Origin: Sphingomonas parapaucimobilis NBRC 15100 | GTDB lineage: Bacteria; Pseudomonadota; Alphaproteobacteria; Sphingomonadales; Sphingomonadaceae | Assembly: GCF_000787715.1 (NCBI RefSeq) | Contig: NZ_BBPI01000034.1 | Location: forward strand, 117,811-181,810 | DNA length: 64,000 bases | Direction of reading: 5' to 3' | Shown here: positions 50,189 through 60,247 of the stretch, in pieces | Layout: each line of letters opens with the position of its first letter | How positions within the stretch are numbered: position 1 is the first letter of the stretch | Program-made: the position numbers and the translations under genes | Notes under the pieces: model-generated | What the model was told of the DNA's origin: nothing | What the model saw: only the letters and a program-made list of their open reading frames with translations | The model's database searches: none

Positions 50189-51370
50189 CTAGAAATAGCG
50201 CAGCCAGCGCAGGTCGCGGCGGCGGCGCTTCAGGTCGGCGAACCACCGGGTCGGGTAATAGAGCGGCACGATCAGCAGCAGATAGACCAGCCACATCGCC
50301 CCGACCGAGGGCAGGCCGAAGACCTGTCCCTGATTGGTGCCCCAGATCGCCACCGCGCCCAGATACAGGCCGCGCAGCACATAGAGGTGGAGCAGGTAGA
50401 AGCCCATCGGCGCGCCGCCCATCACGATCAACCTGGCGGTGACCGGGCCGCTCCGTCCCTCGAACAGGGCGAGCAACAGGACCGCGACGCCCAGGGTCGA
50501 CAGCAGGAACAGCAAGGACGGCGGATATTTGGTCAGCGCCAGAAAACTCATGACGCTGCGCAAAGGATCGCCGGGCACCGGCGTCCAGGGCGCATCGCCA
50601 TAGCCGTTGATCGCCCGCAACAGGATGAAGGCCAGGATCATGCCGATGCCCAGGGACGTCAGCCAGCGCCGCCGTTCCTCCGCCGGACGCGTGAACCACG
50701 GCCCCATCGCATAGCCCAGCGCGATGACGCCGATCCATGGCAGCACCGGATAGGTCGTCTTGACGGTGATCCCCATCCATTCGAACGCGCTGCGCTTGTG
50801 GATCAGTGCCCAGGGCTTGAACCAGGGGCTGTCGGGCGAGAAACTGATGGGGTCGAGCAGGTTATGCCCTGCCACGATCGCCAGGCCGATCGCCGCCACC
50901 GTGCCGCGCGGCAGATGGATCAGCCCGGCCAGCGCGATCATGCACACGCCGATGGCCCAGATCACCTGCAACCAGATGGTCTGTGGCGGGAACTGCGCCG
51001 ACCAGGCAAAGCCGACCAAAGTCAGTTCCAGCAGCATCAGGAACAGCCCGCGCGTCAGCAGGAAGCGGCTGGTCTCCGCACGGCTGTGCGTCTGGCCATA
51101 GAGCCAGGCCGACAGGCCGGTCAGCGCGATGAAGGTCGGCGCGCAGAGCGAGGCCAGCGTCCGGCTGAAGAACAGGGCGGGGGCGACGAGGCGTGCGTCC
51201 ATCGGATCGCCGACCGCCCAATGCGTGCACAAAGTGTCCCGCACATGGTCGAGCAGCATGATGACCATGACCAGCCCGCGCACCGCGTCGATGCTCGCCA
51301 GTCGTGCGGCGGCGGCGACGGGCGGGGTAGCCCTGCGCACGGCGTCATGGGGCAGGGTCAGGCTGGTCAT
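50189..51370 (-). CDS. DUF1624/HGSNAT-like membrane acyltransferase
   Basis: 393 residues, about ten membrane helices. The N-terminal ASIDAVRGLVMVIMLLDHVR motif with its conserved Asp/His is typical of heparan-alpha-glucosaminide N-acetyltransferase-like (DUF1624) proteins, which transfer acyl groups across membranes. The substrate here is unknown. ATG overlaps the DUF1826 stop by 4 bp, so both share the Zur-like promoter. Confidence 0.75.
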   Translation of the reverse strand: MTSLTLPHDAVRRATPPVAAAARLASIDAVRGLVMVIMLLDHVRDTLCTHWAVGDPMDARLVAPALFFSRTLASLCAPTFIALTGLSAWLYGQTHSRAETSRFLLTRGLFLMLLELTLVGFAWSAQFPPQTIWLQVIWAIGVCMIALAGLIHLPRGTVAAIGLAIVAGHNLLDPISFSPDSPWFKPWALIHKRSAFEWMGITVKTTYPVLPWIGVIALGYAMGPWFTRPAEERRRWLTSLGIGMILAFILLRAINGYGDAPWTPVPGDPLRSVMSFLALTKYPPSLLFLLSTLGVAVLLLALFEGRSGPVTARLIVMGGAPMGFYLLHLYVLRGLYLGAVAIWGTNQGQVFGLPSVGAMWLVYLLLIVPLYYPTRWFADLKRRRRDLRWLRYF

Positions 51371-51990
51371 GCCTCCGCCTCCGGCCAGGGGGCATCGATG
51401 ACCAGCAGTAGCCGGTCCTCGCCGGTCCCGGCGATCGGCGGCGAGCGGTGGATGATCGCCCGGTCGCCCGCCCGTTCGCGCCCCTTGAACAGGCCGACAT
51501 CGCCCGCCGATAGCGCGCGCGGCGCGGTCTCGTCGGTCGCCCCCAGCGGCAGCCACTGGGTCGCCTGCCCGCAATAGGTGGTGATCAGCCGCAGCCCGAC
51601 ATAGTCGGCGTGGAATTTCCAGCAGCCATTGCCCGTGACGCGCTCGATCCGCACCTCCACCCGTTCCTCGCCGGTCCAGGTCGCATAGAGCATCGCCAGC
51701 CGTGCGGCATCGGCGGCCAGCGCCTCGTGCCAAGGCCGGGAGGGCAGGGCGCCCAGCGCCTCGCGCACGCCCGCCGCGACCGATGGCGTGGCCGCCGCGA
51801 ATCGGATCGTGGGGAAACCCTCAAGATCGGGCGTTGGCAGGGGCGTGGGGCGTTCCCAGACCGCCAGCGTCACCTGCGGCTGGTCGATCGTCGCCAGCAC
51901 GGCGGAATCGCTGTCGATACGGACGTGATCGGGCAGGGGCGCAGGTGGTAGAATCGTGGCGGTATCGGCCGTCGGGATCATGCAATGCAA
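51367..51990 (-). CDS. DUF1826 protein
   Basis: 207 residues; conserved CWKFHADYVGLRLITTYCG, then GDVGLFKGRER and IIHRSPP. DUF1826 proteins often lie in zinc-limitation (Zur) regulons beside COG0523 genes, but their activity is not established. Here the gene is preceded by a Zur-like palindrome. ATG 51990 or 51981. Confidence 0.75.
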   Translation of the reverse strand: MHCMIPTADTATILPPAPLPDHVRIDSDSAVLATIDQPQVTLAVWERPTPLPTPDLEGFPTIRFAAATPSVAAGVREALGALPSRPWHEALAADAARLAMLYATWTGEERVEVRIERVTGNGCWKFHADYVGLRLITTYCGQATQWLPLGATDETAPRALSAGDVGLFKGRERAGDRAIIHRSPPIAGTGEDRLLLVIDAPWPEAEA

Positions 51991-52002
51991 CTTCGATCGT
52001 TC

Positions 52003-52019
52003 ATGTTACGGTGTAACAT
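52003..52019. promoter_or_regulatory. Zur-like operator
   Basis: ATGTTACGGTGTAACAT: perfect 7-bp arms around GGT, 12 bp upstream of the DUF1826 start. It fits the GTTA-N-TAAC core of proteobacterial Zur boxes. The operon would be derepressed under zinc limitation. Confidence 0.65.
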
Positions 52020-52063
52020 TACCAGATCGGCCCCGACAACGAAAGCCGTTGTCCGGACAAAGC

Positions 52064-52093
52064 AAAAGGGGCGGCACCTCGCGGCACCGCCCC
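52064..52093 (-). terminator. Terminator of the sugar transporter gene
   Basis: GGGGCGG (52068-52074) pairs with CCGCCCC (52087-52093); on the minus strand it is followed by TTTT. It lies 26 bp after the transporter stop. Confidence 0.7.
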
Positions 52094-52119
52094 CTTGGCG
52101 TCTTTCCGGTGTCCGCGAC

Positions 52120-53430
52120 TTACGCGGCCTCTTCGTCCGGGAAGGCGTTGGTCGGCTTCGACCCCCAGAGCGCATAGAACAGGATGTAGAGTTCGCACAC
52201 CGCGGTCAGCAGGAACGACTGCTGCAGGCCATAATGATCGGCCAGCCAGCCATGCACCGCGACCAGGGCGCCGCCCGCGATCGCCATGATGAGCAGGCCC
52301 GATCCTTCCTCGGTCAACGGGCCGAGGCCACGGATGCCGAGGGTGAAGATGGTCGGGAACATGATCGAGTGGAACAGGCCGACCAGGATCAGCGACCACA
52401 TGGCGACATGGCCGGTGGTGAACACGGTCGCCAGCATCACGACGAACGCGCCGATCGAGAAGACCGCCAGCACGGCACCCGCGGGCACCTTCTGCATGAT
52501 CGCCGAGCCGACGAAGCGGCCGACCATCATCCCGCCCCAGAGCAGGGTCAGGTAGCGACCCGCCGCCTCGGTGGTCATGTTGCCGATGTCGGGGCGGCTG
52601 ACGAAGTTGACGAACAGGTTGCCGACGCCGATCTCGGCGATCAGGTAGATGAAGATCGCGCCGATGCCGAACACCAGGTTGCGATGCTTCCACAGCGAGT
52701 GGTTCTTGCGGTCCTCCTTGGCGACGCGGCTGGTCGCCGAACCCATGGCAGGCAGCGGGAAGCGCGCGATCACGAGCGCGAGGACGACCAGCACGACCGC
52801 GACCAGACCATAGGGCAGGACGACCGCATGGGCATCGGCCAGGCGTTCGGCCTGGGTCAGCGCGGCGCTGCCGGCTTCCGCCGTGCCGCCCTTCGACCGG
52901 CCGAGGATCAGATACGCGCCGAACAGCGGGGCCAGCATCGTGCCCATCGAGTTCATCGCCTGGACGAGGTTCAGCCGCGACGACGCCGTGTCCGCCGGGC
53001 CGAGCACCGCGACATAGGGGTTGGCCGCGACCTGGAGCAGCGTGATGCCGCTGGCGATCACGAACAGCATCAGCAGGGTGACGCCGTAGGAGGGCAGCGA
53101 GGCTGCCAGCATCATGCCGACCGCGCCCGCCGCCATGATCAGCAGACCCGTCACCAGCGACTTCTGGTATCCGATCTTCTCGATCAGCTTGGCCGAGGGG
53201 ATGGAGGCGAAGAAATAGGCGATGAACCAGACGCTCTCGATCAGCGAGGCCTGGAAATAGCTCAGCTCGAACACGCTGCGCAGATGGGGCAGCAGCGTCC
53301 CGTTGATGACGGTGATGAAGCCCCACATGAAGAACAGGCTGGCCAGCAGGGTCAGCGCCGATCCGTAATTGCTCGTCCCTCCCCCGACAGGCTGTGCGCC
53401 GGTGGCGCGGGACGTGACGGGTGCGGCCAT
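52120..53430 (-). CDS. Sugar:H+ symporter, FucP/GluP-type MFS
   Basis: 436 residues, twelve membrane helices, from ATG 53430 (AGGAGAGG upstream). Signature LFFMWGFITVINGTLLPHLR and LLQVAANPYVAVLGP are typical of the fucose/galactose/glucose symporter family. Divergent from galM; probably imports the sugar that the adjacent pathway oxidises. Exact sugar unknown. Confidence 0.88.
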   Translation of the reverse strand: MAAPVTSRATGAQPVGGGTSNYGSALTLLASLFFMWGFITVINGTLLPHLRSVFELSYFQASLIESVWFIAYFFASIPSAKLIEKIGYQKSLVTGLLIMAAGAVGMMLAASLPSYGVTLLMLFVIASGITLLQVAANPYVAVLGPADTASSRLNLVQAMNSMGTMLAPLFGAYLILGRSKGGTAEAGSAALTQAERLADAHAVVLPYGLVAVVLVVLALVIARFPLPAMGSATSRVAKEDRKNHSLWKHRNLVFGIGAIFIYLIAEIGVGNLFVNFVSRPDIGNMTTEAAGRYLTLLWGGMMVGRFVGSAIMQKVPAGAVLAVFSIGAFVVMLATVFTTGHVAMWSLILVGLFHSIMFPTIFTLGIRGLGPLTEEGSGLLIMAIAGGALVAVHGWLADHYGLQQSFLLTAVCELYILFYALWGSKPTNAFPDEEAA

Positions 53431-53497
53431 TGCAATCCTCTCCTTCGCGCCGGTGAACATCATCAAAAGATGTTCGTTGACCGGCTTGCTCCTGATA

Positions 53498-53513
53498 TTT
53501 TGTCTGACTATAG
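53498..53513. promoter_or_regulatory. Candidate GntR/FCD operator in the divergent promoter
   Basis: TTTTGTCTGACTATAG shares the TGTCnGAnTA core with a site at 61127-61137 near the GntR gene. FCD-type GntR regulators often bind TNGTCnGAC-like sequences. Low-certainty match. Confidence 0.35.
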
Positions 53514-53560
53514 TGACGCAAAAGGCGCGTCAATGGCGTCTGGCGACGAAAGGGTGAGGC

Positions 53561-54709
53561 ATGTCGATGGCGTCAATCAAGAGCTTTCTTACATTGGTAG
53601 CGGTAACCTCCGCAATGACATCCACGGCCGCTCTTGCGAGCGAGGCAAAACGCGCCCCCGCCGGCTATGCGGCAGAGGGCGGCGCCATCGAAACGGTGAC
53701 CCTGACCAACAAGGCCGGGCTGTCGGCGCGCGTCCTGACTTACGGCGCGACGCTGCAATCGGTGATGGCCCCGGACCGCGACGGCAAGCTGGCCGACGTC
53801 CTGCTCGGCTATGACAAGGCCGAAGACTATGTGAATCATCCCAATTTCTTCGGCGTGACGGTCGGTCGCTTCGCCAACCGCATCGCCGGTGGCCGCTTCA
53901 CCCTTGACGGCAAGAGCTATCAGCTGCCGCTGAACGACAAGGTCAATTCGCTGCATGGCGGGACCAAGGGCTTCGACAAGAATCTGTGGAAGATCGTGTC
54001 GATGAAGGACGGTCCCACTGCCAGTGTGGTGCTGGCGCTGACCAGCGCGGACGGCGACCAGGGCTATCCCGGCAAGGTCGATGCCACCGTTACCTACTCG
54101 CTGGACGAAGCGGGGTCGCTGACCATCGCGTTCGAGGCGAAGACCGACAAGCCGACCGTCATCAACATGACGAACCATGCGATCTTCAACCTGAACGGCG
54201 AGGGTTCGCCGCTGGGCGCGACCTTCCACAAGCTGACCATCCCGGCCGCCGCCTTCACGCCGGTCGACGCCAAGCTGATCCCGACCGGCGAGATGAAGCC
54301 GGTCGCGGGCACCGTGTTCGATTTCCGCGCACCCCGCGTCGTCGCCGACGGCATCCGCGACGGCAACGACCAGCAGATCCGCTACGGCCAGGGCTATGAC
54401 CACAACTTCGCGCTCGACAAGGGACTGACCGCCACGCCGCAGCTGTCCGCGCGGCTGGAGGATCCCGCCTCGGGCCGCGTGCTCGAAGTGCTGTCGACCG
54501 AGCCGGGCGTGCAATTCTACACGGGCAATTTCCTCGACGGCACCTATGTCGGCAAGAAGGGCCATCTGTACCGCATGGGTGACGGCATCGCCCTGGAGCC
54601 GCAGAAATTCCCGGACTCGCCCAACAAGCCGTCCTTCGTCTCCCCGCGCGTCGATCCGGGTAGGCCTTATCGGCATACCATGATCTATCGCTTCTCCACC
54701 GTTCGCTGA
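53561..54709 (+). CDS. galM: Aldose 1-epimerase with signal peptide
   Basis: 382 residues; a cleavable signal (residues 1-~27, ...TAALAS) sends it to the periplasm. Catalytic residues are recognisable: His in [11 protein letters not shown], His in [12 protein letters not shown], and the general base Glu in [14 protein letters not shown]. Interconverts alpha/beta aldoses before uptake or oxidation. 13 bp before the dehydratase gene. Confidence 0.9.
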   Translation: MSMASIKSFLTLVAVTSAMTSTAALASEAKRAPAGYAAEGGAIETVTLTNKAGLSARVLTYGATLQSVMAPDRDGKLADVLLGYDKAEDYVNHPNFFGVTVGRFANRIAGGRFTLDGKSYQLPLNDKVNSLHGGTKGFDKNLWKIVSMKDGPTASVVLALTSADGDQGYPGKVDATVTYSLDEAGSLTIAFEAKTDKPTVINMTNHAIFNLNGEGSPLGATFHKLTIPAAAFTPVDAKLIPTGEMKPVAGTVFDFRAPRVVADGIRDGNDQQIRYGQGYDHNFALDKGLTATPQLSARLEDPASGRVLEVLSTEPGVQFYTGNFLDGTYVGKKGHLYRMGDGIALEPQKFPDSPNKPSFVSPRVDPGRPYRHTMIYRFSTVR

Positions 54710-54722
54710 CCGAAAGCCTGAC

Positions 54723-56519
54723 ATGACCGACACGCCCACCCAGAAGCTGCGTAGCCGCGCCTGGTTCGACAATCCCGAGAATATCGACATGACGGCGCTC
54801 TACCTGGAGCGCTACCTGAACTTCGGCCTTTCGCTGGAGGAGCTTCAGTCGGGCAAGCCGATCATCGGCATCGCGCAGAGCGGCTCCGACCTGTCGCCCT
54901 GCAACCGCCACCATCTGGTGCTGGCCGAACGCGTGCGTGAAGGCGTGCGCGAGATGGGCGGCATCGTCCTGGAATTCCCGGTCCACCCGATCCAGGAAAC
55001 CGGCAAGCGCCCGACCGCCGGTCTCGACCGCAACCTGTCCTATCTGGGCCTGGTCGAGGTGCTGTACGGCTATCCGCTCGACGGCGTCGTGCTGACGATC
55101 GGTTGCGACAAGACGACCCCGGCGATGCTGATGGCGGCCGCGACGGTCAACATCCCGGCGATCGCGCTGTCGGTCGGCCCGATGCTCAACGGCTGGCACA
55201 AGGGCGAGCGTACCGGCTCGGGCACCATCGTGTGGAAGGCGCGCCAGATGCTGGCGGCGGGCGAGATCGACGATGCGGAGTTCATCCGCCTGGTCGCGTC
55301 GTCGGCCCCTTCGACCGGCTATTGCAACACCATGGGCACCGCGACCACGATGAACTCGCTGGCCGAGGCGCTCGGCATGTCGCTGCCCGGCTCGGCCGCG
55401 ATCCCCGCGCCCTATCGTGATCGCCAGGAAGTCGCGTACCTGACCGGCAAGCGCATCGTCGAGATGGTGAACGAGGACCTGAAGCCCTCCGACATCCTGA
55501 CCAGGGACGCGTTCCACAACGCGATCAAGGTCAATTCGGCGATCGGCGGCTCGACCAACGCGCCGATCCACCTCGCCGCCATCGCACGCCATATCGGCGT
55601 CGACCTGCCCGTGCAGGACTGGGAGAGCGAGGGGCACAAGGTGCCGCTGCTCGTGAACCTGCAGCCCGCCGGTGAATATCTGGGCGAGGATTATTATCGT
55701 GCGGGCGGCGTGCCCGCCGTGGTCAACCAGCTGATCGAGCAAGGCCTGATCCACGAAGGCGCGATGACCGTCAACGGCAAGACCATGGGCGAGAATTGCC
55801 GTGGCGTCGCCATCGAGGACGAAAAGGTCATCCGCCCCTTCGCCCAGCCGCTGGTGGAGGAAGCGGGCTTCATCGTCCTGTCGGGCAATCTGTTCGATGC
55901 CGCGATCATGAAGACCAGCGTGATCTCGCCGGAATTCCGCGAGCGTTATCTGTCCAACCCGGACGACCTCAATGCCTTTGAAGGTCCGGCGGTCGTGTTC
56001 GACGGGCCGGAGGATTATCACCACCGGATCGACGATCCCGCGACCGGCATCACGCCCGAGACGCTGTTGTTCATGCGCGGCGCCGGCCCGATCGGCTATC
56101 CGGGCGCGGCGGAAGTCGTCAACATGCGTCCGCCCGCGTACCTCATCACCGAGGGTGTGCATTCGCTGCCCTGCATCGGTGACGGCCGCCAGTCGGGCAC
56201 GAGCGGATCGCCCTCGATCCTGAACGCCAGCCCGGAAGCCGCGGCGATGGGCGGCCTGGCGCTGATCCAGACCGGCGACCGGGTGCGCATCGACCTGAAC
56301 ACGGGCAGCGCCAACATCCTCATCTCCGAGGAGGAACTGGCCGAGCGTCGCAAGACGCTGGCGGCGGCAGGCGGGTATAAGTACCCCGCGTCGCAGACCC
56401 CGTGGCAGGAAATCCAGCGTTCGGTGGTCGGCCAGATGTCGACCGGCGCGATCCTGGAGGGGGCCGAGAAGTATCAGCGCATCGCCCAGACCCAGGGCCT
56501 GCCGCGCGACAATCACTGA
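54723..56519 (+). CDS. xylD: Sugar-acid dehydratase, XylD/AraC-type (IlvD/Edd family)
   Basis: 598 residues, very similar along its length to Caulobacter xylonate dehydratase ([20 protein letters not shown], then [20 protein letters not shown]). Fe-S/metal cysteines lie in [13 protein letters not shown] and YCNTMGTA. Converts a C5 aldonate (D-xylonate or L-arabonate) to the 2-keto-3-deoxy acid. Followed by a 13-bp-stem terminator. Confidence 0.9.
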   Translation: MTDTPTQKLRSRAWFDNPENIDMTALYLERYLNFGLSLEELQSGKPIIGIAQSGSDLSPCNRHHLVLAERVREGVREMGGIVLEFPVHPIQETGKRPTAGLDRNLSYLGLVEVLYGYPLDGVVLTIGCDKTTPAMLMAAATVNIPAIALSVGPMLNGWHKGERTGSGTIVWKARQMLAAGEIDDAEFIRLVASSAPSTGYCNTMGTATTMNSLAEALGMSLPGSAAIPAPYRDRQEVAYLTGKRIVEMVNEDLKPSDILTRDAFHNAIKVNSAIGGSTNAPIHLAAIARHIGVDLPVQDWESEGHKVPLLVNLQPAGEYLGEDYYRAGGVPAVVNQLIEQGLIHEGAMTVNGKTMGENCRGVAIEDEKVIRPFAQPLVEEAGFIVLSGNLFDAAIMKTSVISPEFRERYLSNPDDLNAFEGPAVVFDGPEDYHHRIDDPATGITPETLLFMRGAGPIGYPGAAEVVNMRPPAYLITEGVHSLPCIGDGRQSGTSGSPSILNASPEAAAMGGLALIQTGDRVRIDLNTGSANILISEEELAERRKTLAAAGGYKYPASQTPWQEIQRSVVGQMSTGAILEGAEKYQRIAQTQGLPRDNH

Positions 56520-56537
56520 TACGGGCACTGACGAAGG

Positions 56538-56573
56538 CGACCGGCCGGGCGGATCATCCAGCCCGGCCGGTCG
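56538..56573. terminator. Bidirectional hairpin after xylD
   Basis: Perfect 13-bp stem CGACCGGCCGGGC (56538-56550) / GCCCGGCCGGTCG (56561-56573), 10-nt loop. No T-run, but its place between convergent genes suggests transcription stop. Confidence 0.6.
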
Positions 56574-56584
56574 ACCCGCCGACG

Positions 56585-56959
56585 TCAGTGATTCTGCAAC
56601 CAGGCCAGGGCGGCATCATACGACAGGAAGGCGTCGAGATGCGCGAGCGGGTAGGTTTTGCGGATCTGCAGTTTCAGCGGGCTGGAATCGACGACCAGGG
56701 CCAGGCGGTCATCGGCATGATAATGCGCCACGATTCCCTCGCGCATGGCCTGAACCATGGCCATCGGCATGACGGGCGCACCCCGCCGGTCGATCAACGC
56801 CTTTGCATGAACCAGGTGGCGGCGCGATTCGTCGAGGAACGGCTGAAAGGCGCGCCAGTAGCGATCGGCGATCTCGGGCGTCCAAAGGCCATGCGCGCGG
56901 ACGTGGATAATGTACCGATCGTCCAACGCAACGGTGAACGCGGGATCTTCGATGCGCAT
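56585..56959 (-). CDS. Hypothetical protein (STAS/SpoIIAA-like)
   Basis: 124 residues with an alternating beta/alpha pattern (YIIHVRAHGLWTPEIADRYW, AKALIDRRGAPV, LALVVDSSPLKLQI) similar to STAS/SpoIIAA-like proteins of sphingomonads. Function unknown. Convergent with xylD and divergent from xylX. Confidence 0.6.
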   Translation of the reverse strand: MRIEDPAFTVALDDRYIIHVRAHGLWTPEIADRYWRAFQPFLDESRRHLVHAKALIDRRGAPVMPMAMVQAMREGIVAHYHADDRLALVVDSSPLKLQIRKTYPLAHLDAFLSYDAALAWLQNH

Positions 56960-57087
56960 GCGAGTCCTGTGTGATGGCGCCGCCGAGGGGGCGACGCCCG
57001 TTGTCCGACCCTAGACGGAAATGCGCGGCATTTGAACATCCGGCAATCGCCGGGCTATCCGGACCGGGGCAGGCCCCCCAGGCCCTC

Positions 57088-57116
57088 TTGACCTGAAACG
57101 GACGGCGATCGATACC
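57088..57116 (+). promoter_or_regulatory. Candidate promoter of the xylX operon
   Basis: TTGACC (57088-57093), 17-bp spacer, GATACC (57111-57116), with GAGAGG as ribosome site before ATG 57142. Predicted from consensus only. Confidence 0.45.
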
Positions 57117-57141
57117 GCTAACAAATGTGTAGAGAGGAAAT

Positions 57142-58287
57142 ATGGCCAGCAATCTTATCGACCTGATGGTCGCTTTGCCGGACGATTGGCGCAATGGGCG
57201 CTTCGTCGGTCGGATCGACCGGGGCGAGGGGCCTTGCCCCATATTGGTCGAAAATGGCCAGGTCTATGACATGAGCCGCGTGGCCCCCACCGTCTCGGCG
57301 CTGCTGGCGAACGGCACGGTCGAGGCGGCTCGGGGCGAGGCGCTGGGCGAACTGGCCGACCTGAACCTGTCGCCGGATGCGGGCGCGGCCAACCGGCTGT
57401 TGTCGCCGATCGACCTGCAATGCGTGAAGGCGGCGGGCGTGACCTTCGCCGTGTCCGCGCTGGAGCGGGTGATCGAGGAGCGCGCGCGCGGCGACCATGC
57501 CAAGGCGGCGGGGCTTCGCGGCACGCTGGAAGCGGCGCTGGGCGGTAACATCCGCTCGGTCGTGCCCGGCTCACCCGAGGCGGCGCAGCTCAAGGACGCG
57601 CTGATCGCCGAAGGCCTGTGGTCGCAATATCTGGAGGTCGCGATCGGCCCGGATGCGGAAATCTTCACCAAGTCGCCGGTCCTGTCGACCGTGGGTTGGG
57701 GGATGCCGGTCGGCGTCCGTTCCGACTCGACCTGGAACAACCCGGAGCCCGAGGTCGTGCTGGTCGCCGATGCGCATGGGCGTGCGGTCGGCGCGACGCT
57801 GGGCAACGACGTGAACCTGCGCGATTTCGAGGGGCGCTCGGCGCTGCTGCTCGGCAAGGCAAAGGACAATAACGCGTCCTGCTCGCTCGGGCCGCTCGTC
57901 CGCCTGTTCGACGACGGCTTCACCATGGACGATGTGCGGTCGAGCGAGGTCAAGCTGACCATCACCGGCACCGACGGCTATGTGCTGGAAGGCGCCAGCT
58001 CGATGGACCAGATCAGCCGCGATCCCGAGGACCTGCTCGGCCAGGCGCTGAGCGAGCATCACTACCCGGACGGCCTCGTGCTGTTCCTGGGCACGTTGTT
58101 CGCGCCGACCCAGGACCGTGACGAGCCGGGTCGCGGCTTCACCCACAAGGTCGGCGACACCGTCGTCATCACCAATCCGCGCCTCGGCACGCTGGTCAAT
58201 CCGGTGATGACCTCGGCCGATGCCCCTGCCTGGACCTTCGGTCTGGGCGACCTGATGCGCAACCTGGCCCGGCGCGGCCTGTTGTGA
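57142..58287 (+). CDS. xylX: 2-keto-3-deoxy-pentonate dehydratase (XylX, FAH fold)
   Basis: 381 residues, closely resembling Caulobacter XylX (VDLQCVKAAGVTFAVS, then ERVIEERARGDHAKAA, and LWSQYLEVAIGPDAEIFTK). The metal-binding Glu pair is in NNPEPEVVLV. Dehydrates 2-keto-3-deoxy-xylonate or -arabonate to alpha-ketoglutarate semialdehyde. First gene of a three-gene unit; overlaps the GTG upstream of xylB. Confidence 0.9.
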   Translation: MASNLIDLMVALPDDWRNGRFVGRIDRGEGPCPILVENGQVYDMSRVAPTVSALLANGTVEAARGEALGELADLNLSPDAGAANRLLSPIDLQCVKAAGVTFAVSALERVIEERARGDHAKAAGLRGTLEAALGGNIRSVVPGSPEAAQLKDALIAEGLWSQYLEVAIGPDAEIFTKSPVLSTVGWGMPVGVRSDSTWNNPEPEVVLVADAHGRAVGATLGNDVNLRDFEGRSALLLGKAKDNNASCSLGPLVRLFDDGFTMDDVRSSEVKLTITGTDGYVLEGASSMDQISRDPEDLLGQALSEHHYPDGLVLFLGTLFAPTQDRDEPGRGFTHKVGDTVVITNPRLGTLVNPVMTSADAPAWTFGLGDLMRNLARRGLL

Positions 58288-58298
58288 CGGAGACTTCC

Positions 58299-59087
58299 AT
58301 GTTGCAGAAGACCAGTGCCGCGACCGATCTGGTCGCGCGCTATCCCAGCCTGATCGACAAGCGCGTCATCGTGACCGGCGGCGGCTCGGGGATCGGCGAG
58401 GGGCTGGTCGAGGCGTTCGTGGCGCAGGGCGCGCGCGTCGCCTTCGTCGACATTGCCGAGGACGCGGCCCAGGCGCTCGTCGACCGGCTGACCCCCGATG
58501 CGCGCCATGCGCCGATCCAGCGGCACTGCGACCTGACCAATCTCGACAGCCTGAAGGCGGTCTTCGCCGATCTGGAAGCGGCGCTGGGCGGTGTCGACAT
58601 CCTGGTCAACAATGCGGGCAACGATGATCGCCACAGCATCGAGGAGGTCACCCCGGCCTATTGGGACGAGCGGCTGAACGTCAATCTGCGCCACCAGTTC
58701 TTCGCCGCGCAGGCGGTGATCCCCGCGATGAAGCGGGCCGGGGGCGGCGCGATCCTGAACTTCGGGTCGATCAGCTGGCATCTGGGCCTCAACGATCTGG
58801 TCCTCTACCAGACCTGCAAGGCCGCGATCGAGGGGCTGACGCGCAGCCTCGCACGCGATCTGGGGCGCGAGAATATCCGCGTGAACACCATCGTGCCGGG
58901 CAATGTGCAGACGCCGCGCCAGGAGAAATGGTACACGCCCGAAGGCGAGGCGGAGATCGTCGCGGCCCAGTGTCTGGACGGACGCATCCAGCCCTCGGAC
59001 GTGGCGGCATTGGTTCTGTTCCTCGCCTCGGACGATGCAAAGATGTGTACCGGCCACGACTATTTCATCGACGCTGGTTGGCGGTAA
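58299..59087 (+). CDS. xylB: Aldopentose 1-dehydrogenase (XylB, SDR)
   Basis: 262 residues from ATG 58299 (GGAG six bases upstream; GTG 58284 possible). SDR signatures: VIVTGGGSGIGEG for NAD(P), NNAGNDD, the catalytic Ser in NFGSISWHLG and YQTCK with Tyr/Lys. Very similar to Caulobacter XylB including the RQEKWYTPEGEAEIVAAQCL end. Oxidises D-xylose and/or L-arabinose to the lactone. Confidence 0.9.
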   Translation: MLQKTSAATDLVARYPSLIDKRVIVTGGGSGIGEGLVEAFVAQGARVAFVDIAEDAAQALVDRLTPDARHAPIQRHCDLTNLDSLKAVFADLEAALGGVDILVNNAGNDDRHSIEEVTPAYWDERLNVNLRHQFFAAQAVIPAMKRAGGGAILNFGSISWHLGLNDLVLYQTCKAAIEGLTRSLARDLGRENIRVNTIVPGNVQTPRQEKWYTPEGEAEIVAAQCLDGRIQPSDVAALVLFLASDDAKMCTGHDYFIDAGWR

Positions 59088-59116
59088 CGAACCGGGCGAG
59101 AGCATAGGAGAGAGTG

Positions 59117-59980
59117 ATGCAGCAGGCCGAACATTGCCTGACCGTGGGTGCGACGCTGGGCGAAGGCCCGATCTGGGTCGATGACGCGCTGTGGTTCGTC
59201 GATATCAAGCAGCAGCGCATCTACCGCCATGATCCGGCCGCCGGCACGCTCGACCACTGGGCCTCGCCCGAAATGGTCGGCTGGGTCGTACCGGCGCAGC
59301 GTGGCGGTTTCGTCGCAGGGTTGAAGTCCGGGCCGCATCACTTCGATCCCGCGACCGGCGCGTTCGAGCGCTTGGCCGAGGTCGATACGCATCTGCCCGC
59401 CAATCGCCTGAACGATGCGTGCGTCGACGGACAGGGACGCATCTGGTTCGGCACGATGGACAATGACGAGACCTCGCTGTCGGGCCGCCTGTTCCAATGG
59501 GCCGCAGGGCTGGTCACGCCGACCAGCGCGGATGCGGTGTGCATCACCAACGGCCCGGCCATCTCGCCCGACGACTCGACGCTCTATCATGTCGATACGC
59601 TGGGCAAGGTGATCCTGGCGCATGCGATCCTGGGTGACGGCACGCTCGGCCCCGCGACCGAGTTCGCGCGCTTCGGCGATGCGGATGGCCATCCCGATGG
59701 CGCGATCTGCGATGCCGAGGGCGGCGTGTGGGTCGGCTTCTATGGCGGCTGGGCGGCGCGGCGTTATGGTCCGGACGGGGTGATGACCGACGAGGTGCGC
59801 TTCCCCGTCTCCAACATCACCAAGATCGCGCTGGGCGGCCCCGATGGCCGCACCGCCTATGCTACCACCGCGCGGCAGGGCCTGTCGGAGGAGCAGTTGG
59901 AGGAACAGACCCAGGCGGGAGATATCTTCACCTTCCGGGTTACGGTTCCGGCCAAGCCGATCCACCGCGCGGCGGTTTGA
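59117..59980 (+). CDS. xylC: SMP-30/gluconolactonase-type pentonolactonase (XylC)
   Basis: 287 residues, six-bladed propeller, from ATG 59117 (AGGAGAG upstream). Metal ligands are Glu in LGEGPIWV, Asn in NRLNDACVD, and Asn/Asp in ITNGPAISPDD. Opens the lactone made by XylB. Last gene of the xylX operon. Confidence 0.88.
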   Translation: MQQAEHCLTVGATLGEGPIWVDDALWFVDIKQQRIYRHDPAAGTLDHWASPEMVGWVVPAQRGGFVAGLKSGPHHFDPATGAFERLAEVDTHLPANRLNDACVDGQGRIWFGTMDNDETSLSGRLFQWAAGLVTPTSADAVCITNGPAISPDDSTLYHVDTLGKVILAHAILGDGTLGPATEFARFGDADGHPDGAICDAEGGVWVGFYGGWAARRYGPDGVMTDEVRFPVSNITKIALGGPDGRTAYATTARQGLSEEQLEEQTQAGDIFTFRVTVPAKPIHRAAV

Positions 59981-59981
59981 A

Positions 59982-60190
59982 CTCTCCCCTCTCCTCTGGA
60001 CAGGGGAGAGGGTTAGCGGAGCTTGCCAGCGTGCTGGCTAGCGCAGCTTGGGTGAGGGGTTGAGCGAGCCAAAGGCTCGCGCGCGCTTTGCGCGCTCACC
60101 CCTCACCCAGCTCCGACTAAGCCTTTGCTTTGGCAAAGGCCAAGTCTGCGCAACCCTCTCCCCTCGGAGAGGGGCGAGGGAGAGAAAGGC
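59982..60190. repeat. ~205-bp complex inverted repeat
   Basis: Outer arms GGGGAGAGGGTT (60003-60014) and AACCCTCTCCCC (60152-60163), inner arms GGGTGAGGGG (60050-) and CCCCTCACCC (60099-60108), plus GCCTTTGC/GCAAAGGC near 60121-60140. A dispersed intergenic element related in arm sequence to those at 1030 and 50000. No gene. Confidence 0.65.
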
Positions 60191-60247
60191 GATACAGAAT
60201 GTCGATCACCGCCCGACAACCCCTTCACCGAACCCGGCGTCTCGGGT

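Noticed and set aside
54255..56528. 757-codon minus-strand frame opposite xylD
   Set aside because: Antisense shadow of the dehydratase.
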